Shown piece by piece: positions 1 to 7,678 of a DNA stretch of 64,000 nt. The notes below the pieces were generated by a model. That model saw only the letters and a program-made list of their open reading frames with translations, searched no databases and was not told where the DNA came from. The stretch comes from Paenibacillus zeisoli (GTDB taxonomy: Bacteria; Bacillota; Bacilli; Paenibacillales; Paenibacillaceae). Positions within the stretch are counted from its first letter, which is position 1, and the number at the start of each line of letters is the position of its first letter. Position numbers and translations under genes: made by a program. The DNA is taken from positions 124,001 through 188,000 of the forward strand of contig NZ_RZNX01000006.1 in assembly GCF_003994465.1 (NCBI RefSeq). The letters run 5' to 3'.

Positions 1-2
1 TG

Positions 3-533
3 CAGGTTTTTTGGGAAAAGGGCTATGAAGCAACGTCCATCGGCGACCTTACCGAACGTATGCAGATTGCACGGCCAAGTCTCTATGCTACATTCGGTGG
101 GAAGAAAGAACTGTTTGAGACCGCGCTGAGAGCTTATGTAGAGTTGAGTCTTACCTATGTCGAGAACAAGCTTCGGAGCATGCCTTCGGTGAAAGCGTCT
201 TTCCTTGCGTATTTTCAAGGGGTCATTGAGGGCTCGGGCGGGAGTAATCCGGACTTTGGCTGTCTATGTGTGAATACGATGGTTGAATTGGCACCTCATG
301 AACCTGTCTTCGCGCAGATTACAGAAGAGTTTGAAGCCCGATTAACCGAATTGTTCAGGAAATCAATTGAAGGCGGAATTCAGTCCGGCGAATTACCCGA
401 TCAACTGAACCCATCTTCAATTGCGCGTGTGTTGACATTAACCGCGATTGGATTAACGGTGACGATGAAGATGAAACCGAGTCCGTCGCGGGTCGAACAT
501 GTCGCTGCGGAAATTCTTACTCTTTTGGAGTAA
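3..533 (+). CDS. TetR/AcrR-family transcriptional regulator, 5' end missing
   Basis: The reading frame is open to the left edge of the window, so the start codon is outside. The visible part begins inside the N-terminal DNA-binding domain: a GYEATSIGDL stretch is followed by a recognition-helix region ending in RPSLYATFGGKKELF, the usual end of a TetR helix-turn-helix. The remaining 140 or so residues are helical and variable and would be the ligand and dimer domain. The gene lies 65 bases upstream of a short-chain dehydrogenase in the same direction, and an operator-like palindrome sits in the gap. It probably represses itself and the dehydrogenase. The ligand cannot be predicted. Family assignment is secure. 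Confidence 0.9.
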   Translation, partial: QVFWEKGYEATSIGDLTERMQIARPSLYATFGGKKELFETALRAYVELSLTYVENKLRSMPSVKASFLAYFQGVIEGSGGSNPDFGCLCVNTMVELAPHEPVFAQITEEFEARLTELFRKSIEGGIQSGELPDQLNPSSIARVLTLTAIGLTVTMKMKPSPSRVEHVAAEILTLLE

Positions 534-549
534 GTTTTTTTTAGCCATT

Positions 550-567
550 ATGTACTGAACGGTACAT
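550..567. promoter_or_regulatory. Probable TetR operator upstream of the SDR gene
   Basis: The sequence ATGTACTGAACGGTACAT has perfect 6-base outer arms (ATGTAC and GTACAT) and a TGAACG centre. It lies between the TetR gene and the dehydrogenase gene, the normal place for a TetR target. Binding is inferred. Confidence 0.55.
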
Positions 568-598
568 AACTAGAATACGAATCTGGAGGCGTTAAAGA

Positions 599-1309
599 AT
601 GAGTGAGAAAATCGCATTGATCACAGGGGCAAATAAAGGAATTGGCCTGGAGATCGCACGTCAGTTAGGAAAGCAAGGCATGATTGTACTGATTGGGGCA
701 CGAAGTCTGCAAAAGGCATCACAGGCGTCCGAACAGCTGCAAGCTGAACAAGTCCGAGCTTATCCGATTGAACTGGATGTTACGAACGCAGAGCATATCC
801 AATCAGCAGCCGATCGGATTGAAACGGAATATGGTAAGCTGGATGTTCTCGTGAACAATGCGGGAATCTATGTGGATCATGAAGGTACGGGCATTGATGT
901 CATGCGGCGCGGTTTTGAAACGAATTTTTTCGGTGCTTATGCGCTGACCCTCGCACTGCTGCCTTTGCTGAAATTGAGCCCGGCAGGGAGAATTGTGAAT
1001 CAGTCCAGCATCCTCGGATCGATTGGAACCATTCTCACGAACGAAATGTACGGAATGGCTGCCGCCCCTGTCTATACAACTTCCAAAGCTGCGCTGAACG
1101 CCTTGACTGCTCAGCTGTCCATTCAGCTTAAGGATACCCCGATTAAAGTTAACGCTTCTCATCCGGGATGGGTCAAAACCGACATGGGTGGAAGCGGCGC
1201 AGTCATGGAAATTCCCGAAGGGGCGGAGACGGCGGTGTACTTGGCTACACTCCCTAGTGATGGGCCTAGCGGAGGCTTCTTCCATAAGCAGGAGGCTTTG
1301 CCTTGGTAA
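599..1309 (+). CDS. Short-chain dehydrogenase/reductase (SDR) family oxidoreductase
   Basis: This is a classical 236-residue SDR. The cofactor motif TGANKGIG is at residues 9-16, NNAG at 86-89, and the catalytic Ser137, Tyr159 and Lys163 (YTTSK) are all present. The family uses NAD(P)H to reduce a carbonyl or oxidise an alcohol in the cytoplasm, but the substrate is unknown. The sequence resembles carbonyl-reductase-like SDRs, with a long insert before the active-site Tyr. The start follows a GGAGG ribosome site. Its neighbour upstream is a TetR regulator with a palindrome between them, so induction by a toxic carbonyl or drug-like compound is plausible. A hairpin terminator follows. Confidence 0.9.
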   Translation: MSEKIALITGANKGIGLEIARQLGKQGMIVLIGARSLQKASQASEQLQAEQVRAYPIELDVTNAEHIQSAADRIETEYGKLDVLVNNAGIYVDHEGTGIDVMRRGFETNFFGAYALTLALLPLLKLSPAGRIVNQSSILGSIGTILTNEMYGMAAAPVYTTSKAALNALTAQLSIQLKDTPIKVNASHPGWVKTDMGGSGAVMEIPEGAETAVYLATLPSDGPSGGFFHKQEALPW

Positions 1310-1343
1310 GTTGAATAACTGCTGACCATAAACGCAAGAAAGG

Positions 1344-1372
1344 AACCTCGATCCAGTAGGATCGGGGTTTTA
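1344..1372 (+). terminator. Rho-independent terminator after the SDR gene
   Basis: An 11-base stem (AACCTCGATCC pairing with GGATCGGGGTT, one G-T pair) with an AGTA loop is followed by TTTTA. Confidence 0.7.
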
Positions 1373-1427
1373 CTAACAGGACAATGGGGACGAACCGAAA
1401 CACTCGTCACGCAAGACCTACCGCAAT

Positions 1428-1829
1428 TCACACAGGATTTACCGCAAATATGGAATGTACATTTCCCTCAGGATCGCCGAAGAAACCCGTTGTATGACCC
1501 CAAGACTTGATTTGTGGGGCTGTGACGTCGATGGCTCCTTTCGAAACGAACTCATTGTACAAGGCGTGTACTTGGTCCGGCGAATCACATTGGAAGTTAA
1601 GCTCTACGGCTTGGCCTTTGCGAAATTCACTGTAAGAAGAATAGCCGTTGGTATTCTCGGACATCAGAGATCTAGAGCAAATAGCTAATCTCACCCCTGA
1701 ATTGTTAAATTCCACATAATGATCCTCTTCAACAACAATCTCAAATCCTAAGACCTCCTGGTAAAATCGGGCCAATCGGCCAACATCGTCAGCCAGCAGT
1801 GTAAGTCCTTCCAATCTTACGAGCTTCAT
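1428..1829 (-). CDS. VOC-family (glyoxalase/bleomycin-resistance fold) protein
   Basis: A 133-residue protein of the vicinal oxygen chelate superfamily. The N-terminus LEGLTLLADDVGRLARFYQEV is the usual first beta-alpha unit, and the C-terminus GFFGDPEGNVHSIFAV is the usual last strand of the second beta-alpha-beta-beta-beta module. Members are metal-dependent isomerases, dioxygenases or drug-binding proteins. The metal ligands are not convincing here, and no enzyme activity can be assigned. The start is preceded on the minus strand by GGAGGT. It stands alone, convergent with the SDR gene. Confidence 0.82.
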   Translation of the reverse strand: MKLVRLEGLTLLADDVGRLARFYQEVLGFEIVVEEDHYVEFNNSGVRLAICSRSLMSENTNGYSSYSEFRKGQAVELNFQCDSPDQVHALYNEFVSKGAIDVTAPQIKSWGHTTGFFGDPEGNVHSIFAVNPV

Positions 1830-1923
1830 ATTAAACGCACCTCCATTTTGAGTTTAGCATAGTATCCCAACCCAGGTGACTTTTTCAATATGATAAATGG
1901 ATGCCAAGAACGGCTCGACTGAA

Positions 1924-1984
1924 AGACAGTATATTGACTGAATTTTAGATGTGCTCTATAATTTATTTAGAACTTATACTGTCT
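1924..1984 (+). promoter_or_regulatory. SigmaA promoter bracketed by a perfect 10-bp inverted repeat
   Basis: The -35 TTGACT (1934-1939) and -10 TATAAT (1957-1962) are separated by 17 bases, giving a near-consensus vegetative promoter. It is flanked by AGACAGTATA at 1924-1933 and its exact reverse complement TATACTGTCT at 1975-1984. The arrangement suggests autoregulation by the MarR protein encoded just downstream. Confidence 0.75.
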
Positions 1985-2011
1985 AAATTGAAGGAGCTAA
2001 CTCGACTAATT

Positions 2012-2584
2012 ATGGATATTTATAAAGAATTGTTTCTGATGCAGCAGACTTATGCAACATTGTTCTCGCTAGCTAACAAGATCCAGATGAAAGGCGATGC
2101 CTACCTGGAAAAGCTGACCTCCAGGCAGTACATGGCCATGCTTGCCATTACACATTTGCCGCAGGATGAGACTACGATTAACAACATTGCGAGGAAGCTT
2201 GGAACGACCAAACAGAGCGTGAAGCAGATCATTACCATCCTGGAGAAGAACGGATATATTCTCATTAAGCCTAGCCTAAAGGACAAGCGTGCAGTCAATG
2301 TCACCATTACAGAGCTGGGACAACATGTCCTGGTGGAAGTGGCGGAGAAAGGCATTTATTTTTTGACAGACCTGTTTGCAGAGTTTGGAGCAGAGGAGCT
2401 GGAGCAAATGTGGAACTTGCTCAAGAAGATGTACCGCTTTGATGGCGAGGAACAAGACGGATTTGAAGAAGAAGGCAAGCTAGAGCCTGTTCAGGATCTG
2501 AGCGATATCCAGGCAAGGGTAATTAAGGAATTTGGAAGACGCAGACAGCAGTCTACGAGTGGGGAGCGGAACCATGAAGAATAA
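2012..2584 (+). CDS. MarR-family transcriptional regulator
   Basis: A winged-helix MarR regulator of about 190 residues. The recognition-helix region is NNIARKLGTTKQSVKQIITI, and the wing is KPSLKDKRAVNVTITELG, with the conserved D-x-R pattern in DKRA. A start at 1949 would lie inside the promoter, so ATG 2012, after AAGGAG, is chosen. The C-terminal 40 residues, acidic and then basic, extend beyond the usual MarR length. The gene overlaps the following hydrolase gene by 11 bases, so the two form an operon. The inverted repeat around its promoter suggests it represses itself. The ligand is unknown. Confidence 0.88.
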   Translation: MDIYKELFLMQQTYATLFSLANKIQMKGDAYLEKLTSRQYMAMLAITHLPQDETTINNIARKLGTTKQSVKQIITILEKNGYILIKPSLKDKRAVNVTITELGQHVLVEVAEKGIYFLTDLFAEFGAEELEQMWNLLKKMYRFDGEEQDGFEEEGKLEPVQDLSDIQARVIKEFGRRRQQSTSGERNHEE

Positions 2585-3539
2585 TGCCAAGCGACCGATC
2601 TGTATTGCCGAGTATGTTCCCGTTAACGGAATCCGTCAATTCCTCTACCATAGAGGAACAAATCCCGCAAACCCTGTGCTGCTGTTCCTGCATGGGGGAC
2701 CAGGCTCTGCCGAGTCCTTGTTCACGAGGGCGTTCCAGGAATCATGGGAGGAGATCTATACGGTCGTTCATTGGGACCAGAGGGGAACCGGGAAGACATT
2801 AACGAAGAATCCGGATCAACTACCAGACTTCGAATTGCTCATGCAGGATCTACTCGTTGTGATTCAGTATTTGAAGACGAAATATGATAAGAGGAAAATC
2901 GTGATCCTCGGTCATTCATGGGGAAGTATACTGGGTTCCATGTTGATAAGAAGGTATCCTGAGGAAGTATCCTATTTCATTGCCGTTGGACCCGTTATTA
3001 ATATGTTGGAGAATGAACGGATCGGATATAACAAGGTTAAGGAAATGATCGAGCAGGCCGGTGATCACAAATCGCTTGCCAGGCTTAAATCGATTGGCGA
3101 ATATCCTGGTTCAAGAATTGTATTTAACCGTGAGTTCCTTGAGAAATGTGAGAAGGTCAGAAAGCTTCAAGGTAAATACAATTTGGCAATAAAGCTCGGT
3201 CTTGGAGCGTGGTTAACCGTATTTAAAAGTCCTATCTTCCGCTTATCCGATATTACGGCTTTTATGAAAATTTTCAAGGCGAATGCCAAGCTGCATGAAT
3301 TTCTGGGCGATTTCGATCTTCGTAAGGAGAAGGCAGAATATCAGGTGCCCGTCTACTACTTATTGGGCGAGAACGACTGGCAGGCCCCTTATGTCCTTGC
3401 ACAGCAATACTTTGAGGAGATCGTGGCCCCTAATAAAGGGCTCTACATGATTCCTGATGCCGGACATATGACCATGATGGACCAGCCGGATCTGTTCTAT
3501 AAAGCCCTTCATAAGGTATATGAGATGGAGCGTCAATAA
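2574..3539 (+). CDS. Alpha/beta hydrolase, proline-iminopeptidase-like
   Basis: A 321-residue alpha/beta hydrolase. The oxyanion motif HGGPGS is at residues 40-45 and WDQRGTG follows, both typical of the S33 proline iminopeptidase group. The nucleophile elbow is GHSWGS with Ser115, and Asp268 (GENDW) and His298 (AGHMTM) complete the triad. It may cleave N-terminal proline or hydrolyse another small ester or amide; the substrate is unproven. ATG 2574 follows GGGGAG and overlaps the end of the MarR gene, so expression is probably coupled and controlled by that regulator. Its stop overlaps the end of the convergent GntR gene by 7 bases. Confidence 0.88.
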   Translation: MKNNAKRPICIAEYVPVNGIRQFLYHRGTNPANPVLLFLHGGPGSAESLFTRAFQESWEEIYTVVHWDQRGTGKTLTKNPDQLPDFELLMQDLLVVIQYLKTKYDKRKIVILGHSWGSILGSMLIRRYPEEVSYFIAVGPVINMLENERIGYNKVKEMIEQAGDHKSLARLKSIGEYPGSRIVFNREFLEKCEKVRKLQGKYNLAIKLGLGAWLTVFKSPIFRLSDITAFMKIFKANAKLHEFLGDFDLRKEKAEYQVPVYYLLGENDWQAPYVLAQQYFEEIVAPNKGLYMIPDAGHMTMMDQPDLFYKALHKVYEMERQ

Positions 3540-3898
3540 ATTTTTTTCATAAGCTCGAAGACCTCTTCAATCGTCAGACCAAAGGATTTGTAATATGAAG
3601 CGTCAATTCGCATCTGCTGCAAGAGCATTTCATTGCGTTTGTGAAGCATCTCGCCGGACGAGAGCTCGGCTACAAAACATCCTTTGCCTGTAACGGTGTA
3701 GATCAAACCAAGCCGTTCGAGCTCTTCCCACGCTTTCTTGACGGTTATGATACTAACACGGAGCTCCGAGGCCGCCTGTCGTATGGGTGGCAGGCTATAG
3801 CCAGTAACTAGCTCGCCCTTAAGGATTTGTGCGCTGATTTGTTCAAACAGCTGCTGGTAAATAGGTTTGTCTGAGGTGTTCGAAATAGCAATGTTCAT
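3533..3898 (-). CDS. GntR-family regulator, YtrA subfamily
   Basis: A short 121-residue GntR protein. The winged helix spans residues 10-75 (KPIYQQLFEQISAQILKGEL, LPPIRQAASELRVS, then AWEELERLGLI). Only about 45 helical residues follow, so the large effector domain of FadR or HutC types is absent, as in the YtrA subfamily. It is the last gene of a three-gene operon with an ABC ATPase and a permease, and its start codon overlaps the permease stop (TAATG). YtrA regulators repress such ABC operons and respond to cell-envelope stress in Bacillus subtilis. An inverted repeat with a 13-base spacer lies before the operon. Confidence 0.9.
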   Translation of the reverse strand: MNIAISNTSDKPIYQQLFEQISAQILKGELVTGYSLPPIRQAASELRVSIITVKKAWEELERLGLIYTVTGKGCFVAELSSGEMLHKRNEMLLQQMRIDASYYKSFGLTIEEVFELMKKIY

Positions 3899-4551
3899 TA
3901 GATTTCCACTTTCTCAAACCGTTTGATTGCAATATGATAAGCGATAATCGTAAATATCGCAAATATTGTAATTCCTATGAGCAGGATGGATAGTTGGATG
4001 GCCAAATTACCAGCACCCGTTCCTTTGAACAGATCAAACACAAACGGGTTGGCTATGCCAAGCCATTCAGCGACCCCGGCAAAAAGGATAGCAGCTGTGA
4101 TGGATGCAATGGAAGCAGCGCCGTATTTATAAGCCGTCTTGTAGTACATGGGTATAAAGATGATATTGAAGATTGCCAGCATAACGAAGCAGAGTCCCCA
4201 AAAGCCTAAGGAAGGGGCAAAGAAGAGATAGGTCAGTTTAGGATATAAGCGAATGCTTATCATGCCAAAAATAACAGCAACAACGATATGGAGCAATTCC
4301 AGAATAACAACAAAGGATATTTTGGCTTTAACTATGTCCTTTTTGGTTACAGGTAGCATGCTTGTGAACATCAGATCGTTCTGACTTTTATATCCTCCGA
4401 ACATATTCGGAATCGTAATAAAACAAAAGTACAGGATAACCAGGAAATACAGCCACCCGGGAATCAGCATCAAAGCACCGGTCAGAAAAGGCAGTACGTA
4501 GAAGAACGGACTTACGCCAAGCTTTAGTTCTTTCCTCAGCAAGTTATACAT
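3898..4551 (-). CDS. ABC-2-type membrane permease subunit
   Basis: A 217-residue membrane protein with about six hydrophobic segments (near residues 15-45, 80-105, 110-132, 140-165 and 180-208). It resembles the membrane subunits of YtrA-controlled ABC systems and other ABC-2 permeases. The segment PVTKKDIVKAK after the second helix is typical of this group. It overlaps the upstream ATPase gene by 8 bases and the downstream regulator by 1, so the three are translated together. Its role is probably peptide or antibiotic export or resistance; no cargo can be named. Confidence 0.82.
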   Translation of the reverse strand: MYNLLRKELKLGVSPFFYVLPFLTGALMLIPGWLYFLVILYFCFITIPNMFGGYKSQNDLMFTSMLPVTKKDIVKAKISFVVILELLHIVVAVIFGMISIRLYPKLTYLFFAPSLGFWGLCFVMLAIFNIIFIPMYYKTAYKYGAASIASITAAILFAGVAEWLGIANPFVFDLFKGTGAGNLAIQLSILLIGITIFAIFTIIAYHIAIKRFEKVEI

Positions 4552-5398
4552 ACGTATCCTCCTTCTTCGAGCAATAGATCATGATCTCCTCAAGATTAGG
4601 CACGGTGGATGTAAGATGGAGCGCGGGGTCCAAGTCCGTAGTATAAATCAGGCCTGTAAATCCGAACGAGTTCGTCTTGTAGGAGATCAGTCGGTCTTTG
4701 ATCTGCTCCAGTTGTTCCTTTCTTCCATTCAACAGGCGGTAGGTATCTATAAACTCTTCTTTCTCGGCACTGTTGATGATTCGTCCGTTGTGGAGATAAG
4801 TAATATAATCCGCGCATTTCTCCAGGTCGGAAGTGATATGGGTTGAGAAAAGAATGCTGATCTCTCCGCTGCCCACCAGCTCTTGGAAAATATCCAACAG
4901 ATGATCCCGGGCAACCGGATCGAGCCCGCTGGTGGGCTCATCCAGAATAAGCAGCTTTGCGCCATGCGACAATGCGAGGGCCAAATTGTATTTCACCTTC
5001 ATTCCAGTGGACAGCTCGGCAATCTTCTTGTCTTCAATAAGGTTGAATTTCTTCATATACCTGTGATAGGTTGCATCATCCCAGTTCCGGTAGAATGTCT
5101 TAATCACATTCGTTAGTGAGCTGATCTTGCTGCGGGTATAGAAGTTGATGTCCCCAAATGCTGAGCCGATTTCTTGCTTCAGTTCGACTTCGTGCTCGGC
5201 CATGTTCTTACCCAGAATATGAATTTCTCCGCTATCGATACGAGTCAAATTCAGAATAGACTTAATGGTCGTTGTTTTCCCAGCGCCATTGGCCCCGATA
5301 AATCCCATGATGTAGCCTTGTTCCAGTTGAAAAGATACGTCTTGCAAATGAAAATGCTCATACCTCTTGCTGAGATTCTTAATGTCTAATGCCAGCAT
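4544..5398 (-). CDS. ABC transporter ATP-binding protein
   Basis: A 284-residue ATPase. Walker A is GANGAGKT at residues 35-42. The signature is LSTGM rather than LSGGQ, a common variant in this family, and Walker B is LLILDEPTSGLDP. The C-terminal 60 residues are the accessory region of BcrA/YtrB-like ATPases. It is the first gene of the operon and pairs with the downstream permease. The cytoplasmic ATPase powers the export or stress system controlled by the YtrA-like repressor at the operon end. Confidence 0.92.
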   Translation of the reverse strand: MLALDIKNLSKRYEHFHLQDVSFQLEQGYIMGFIGANGAGKTTTIKSILNLTRIDSGEIHILGKNMAEHEVELKQEIGSAFGDINFYTRSKISSLTNVIKTFYRNWDDATYHRYMKKFNLIEDKKIAELSTGMKVKYNLALALSHGAKLLILDEPTSGLDPVARDHLLDIFQELVGSGEISILFSTHITSDLEKCADYITYLHNGRIINSAEKEEFIDTYRLLNGRKEQLEQIKDRLISYKTNSFGFTGLIYTTDLDPALHLTSTVPNLEEIMIYCSKKEDTYV

Positions 5399-5415
5399 AG
5401 CCTAACCTCCGCTTC

Positions 5416-5444
5416 ATATTGTGTATGTTGTATATGCACAATAT
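5416..5444. promoter_or_regulatory. Inverted repeat with 13-bp spacer, probable YtrA-type operator
   Basis: ATATTGTG (5416-5423) and its exact reverse complement CACAATAT (5437-5444) are separated by 13 bases, just before the ABC/GntR operon. The spacing matches that described for YtrA operators in Bacillus, while the half-site bases differ. Confidence 0.65.
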
Positions 5445-5464
5445 ATCACAGGGGTTTTGGAGTG

Positions 5465-6679
5465 TCAATTCCTGGAAGCCTTTACTGTGGATGTTTTTTT
5501 CTCAGTGAGAAAGTAGAGCAAAGCCAAGACCGGCAGGATCGTTCCAATAAGGGATGTAAGACTCCAGCCCCCTTGGGTATAAGACCATCCCCCTATGGAT
5601 GATCCGATGGCTCCGCCAAGGAAGAAGATAGCCATGAATAGTCCATTCAAGCGACCTCTTGCTTCGTTCCCGAGTGAATAAATTACACGCTGACTAACCA
5701 CCAAATTCCCCGACACAGCCATATCGAGTGTAATTGCCGATACAAAGAGAAGAACTAGAGCAAAGATTGAAGAGCTCTCGAACAGATGGATGAACAAGAA
5801 GGACAATACGGCCACAATCATAGCTGTACCTGTTAACACTTTACTCCAGCCTCGATCCGCCAATCTTCCTGCAATCGGCGCAGCAATGGCGCCGCCTACA
5901 CCAACAAGGGCGAACCATGCTATACCTACTTGGGACATCCCGAAGTTATCGGCTAGATGTAATGGAACGACGGTCCAAAATAAGCTGAAAGCGCCAAATA
6001 AACAAGCTTGATACAGCGCACGACGTCTTAATGCTGGCATGCTGTTTAATATAGAGCCCAAGGAGAGGATTAGCTTACCGTAACGTACTGCAGGAGTTGG
6101 CTTTCGCACAGGAAGTGCAATGGATAGCAATCCAGTCAATAAAAAGATCACAATTGTAGACAGCACAAATATAGCTCTCCAGCCCCAAAGACTGGTTACA
6201 AAGCTTGCGAGCGGCCGGGCTAACATGATGCCGAGCAGGAGTCCGCTCATTACATTGCCGACCACGCGGCCGCGCTGTTCTTCGGACGATAAATAGGCGG
6301 CGAATGGCACTAGAATCTGGGCTACTACGGATCCTATTCCAATAAAAAGAGATGCGGTCAGAAACAAAGGCGCGACGGGTGCAAATGCAGCAGTTAGCAG
6401 TGAGGCAGCCGCAATTAAAAGCATGATAACGGTGAGACGCCGATTCTCAATAATGTCACTAAGCGGAACAATGAACAGCAGCCCGGCTACATAACCGATC
6501 TGGGTAACTGTAACAATCAATCCTGCTGATCCAGTACTGAGGCCAATGGCATCACGGATCGGTCCAACCAGGGTTTGAGCATAATAGAGATTGGCAGCGA
6601 TAAGTCCGCATGCCGCTGCGAGCAGAAACATCATCCAACGTGAGATGCGGCTGTCCTGAGTACCTTGTACGTTAAGCAT
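5465..6679 (-). CDS. MFS efflux transporter
   Basis: A 12-helix major facilitator protein of 404 residues. The motif-A region between helices 2 and 3 is VPLSDIIENRRL, and a related GRLADRGWSK loop follows helix 8. It resembles small drug or sugar-efflux MFS proteins. ATG 6679 is chosen because the ATG 15 bases upstream overlaps the AGGAGG ribosome site. A TetR gene is divergent, and three palindromes lie between the two starts, so this is a TetR-controlled exporter. The substrate is unknown. Confidence 0.9.
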   Translation of the reverse strand: MLNVQGTQDSRISRWMMFLLAAACGLIAANLYYAQTLVGPIRDAIGLSTGSAGLIVTVTQIGYVAGLLFIVPLSDIIENRRLTVIMLLIAAASLLTAAFAPVAPLFLTASLFIGIGSVVAQILVPFAAYLSSEEQRGRVVGNVMSGLLLGIMLARPLASFVTSLWGWRAIFVLSTIVIFLLTGLLSIALPVRKPTPAVRYGKLILSLGSILNSMPALRRRALYQACLFGAFSLFWTVVPLHLADNFGMSQVGIAWFALVGVGGAIAAPIAGRLADRGWSKVLTGTAMIVAVLSFLFIHLFESSSIFALVLLFVSAITLDMAVSGNLVVSQRVIYSLGNEARGRLNGLFMAIFFLGGAIGSSIGGWSYTQGGWSLTSLIGTILPVLALLYFLTEKKTSTVKASRN

Positions 6680-6697
6680 AATTATCCTCCTCATTTA

Positions 6698-6809
6698 AAT
6701 ACTAAACGTTTAGTATTGGTTATTTTTGTTAATATAATATACTGAACGTATCGTATTGTAAATAGGCTTTTTTTTAAGTTTTGTATTTTGTATACTAAAC
6801 GTATAGTTT
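6698..6809. promoter_or_regulatory. Three TetR-type palindromes between MFS and TetR genes
   Basis: The best copy, AATACTAAACGTTTAGTATT (6698-6717), is a perfect 20-bp palindrome. Two weaker copies, ATACTGAACGTATCGTAT (6739-6756) and ATACTAAACGTATAGTTT (6792-6809), share the AAC-GT centre. Centres are 40 and 53 bp apart, close to whole helical turns. They probably let the TetR protein repress both divergent genes. Confidence 0.78.
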
Positions 6810-6850
6810 ATAGCGTTTACAACGGGTATCACGAGAGAAGGAGGATTCAT

Positions 6851-7438
6851 GTGCAGACAAAAAGAGGCCGTCCGCGGAATGTGGAGACGCAAAGTTCCAT
6901 CCTTTCGGCTGCCTATGAGTTGTTGATGGACATTGGCTTTGGAGCGGTTACGGTGGAAAAGATCGCTGAGCGAGCCAAGGTAAGTAAAGCTACCATCTAT
7001 AAATGGTGGCCTAATAAGGCCGCTGTAGTGATGGATGGCTTCCTATCCGCTGCAGCTGCTAGACTGCCTGTACCGGACACAGGCACTGTACTTCAGGATA
7101 TTCTGGAACATGCCACAAATATGGCCCGGTTTATGTTAAGACGTGAGGGCACGATTTTACTGGAGATTATAGGCGAAGGGCAGGTTGATTCTGCGCTGGC
7201 TGAGGCTTTTCGGACCCGCTACATCCAGCCCCGGCGGCAGGAATTTCGTGATATGTTGGACCGGGCGGTTCAGCGCGGAGAACTAGAGAAGAGTCTCGAT
7301 ATCGCACTATTAACAGATCTCCTTTATGGCCCAATTTTCTACCGTCTGCTGGTTACGGGGGATCCGATTGATGAAGACTATGTAAAGCAGTTAGTAACCC
7401 ATGTCTTTAAAGGTATGCCCAGCAAGGGCTTGGCATAA
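6851..7438 (+). CDS. TetR/AcrR-family transcriptional regulator
   Basis: A 195-residue TetR regulator starting with GTG 6851 (VQTKRGRPRN), which has GAAGGAGG correctly spaced. The ATG two bases earlier is out of frame, and the longer frame from 6788 would run through an operator. The helix-turn-helix is residues 14-58, with VEKIAERAKVSKATIYKWW as its core. The C-terminal part looks like the AcrR C-terminal ligand domain. It is divergent from the MFS exporter and very probably represses both through the three palindromes between them. Confidence 0.9.
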   Translation: MQTKRGRPRNVETQSSILSAAYELLMDIGFGAVTVEKIAERAKVSKATIYKWWPNKAAVVMDGFLSAAAARLPVPDTGTVLQDILEHATNMARFMLRREGTILLEIIGEGQVDSALAEAFRTRYIQPRRQEFRDMLDRAVQRGELEKSLDIALLTDLLYGPIFYRLLVTGDPIDEDYVKQLVTHVFKGMPSKGLA

Positions 7439-7461
7439 TTCATGGCAGTAACCAACTCTTT

Positions 7462-7536
7462 ATGCCATACGAGAAAGTTACTCGTGCAGAAAGTGCACAA
7501 GTCCTCTCGCTACTAATAGAAACGATCAACAGGTAA
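7462..7536 (+). pseudogene. Remnant of an S-layer-homology (SLH) domain C-terminus
   Basis: A 24-residue open segment ends at TAA 7534-7536 and contains KVTRAESAQVLSLLIETI. This matches the TRAE-x-A-x-x-L core of the C-terminal half of SLH motifs, which anchor surface proteins to cell-wall polymer. No start or signal peptide precedes it, and the frame runs back into the TetR gene. A good terminator follows at 7567-7610, as expected if the 3' end of a surface-protein gene survives here. The match is short, so confidence is limited. Confidence 0.4.
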
Positions 7537-7566
7537 ACGGGTTTACTAGCAGATTCTTATCTTATG

Positions 7567-7610
7567 AAGCTTACACTGGGGCCAAATGCGCGGTGTAAGC
7601 TTTATTTTTT
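7567..7610 (+). terminator. Rho-independent terminator
   Basis: The perfect 10-base stem AAGCTTACAC/GTGTAAGCTT is followed by TATTTTTTG. It would serve the TetR gene or the SLH remnant upstream. Confidence 0.75.
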
Positions 7611-7618
7611 GTCACAAC

Positions 7619-7646
7619 TTGGAAATGAGCTGCTGAATTGTATAAT
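7619..7646 (+). promoter_or_regulatory. Promoter of the XRE regulator gene
   Basis: TTGGAA at 7619-7624 and TATAAT at 7641-7646 are separated by 16 bases, upstream of an AAAGGAGG ribosome site. Confidence 0.55.
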
Positions 7647-7678
7647 AGAGTTATTTACGCAAAAAAGGAGGCTACTGA

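Noticed and set aside
1949..2011. N-terminal extension of the MarR protein
   Set aside because: This stretch contains the -10 box and downstream operator arm, so it lies in or before the transcription start.
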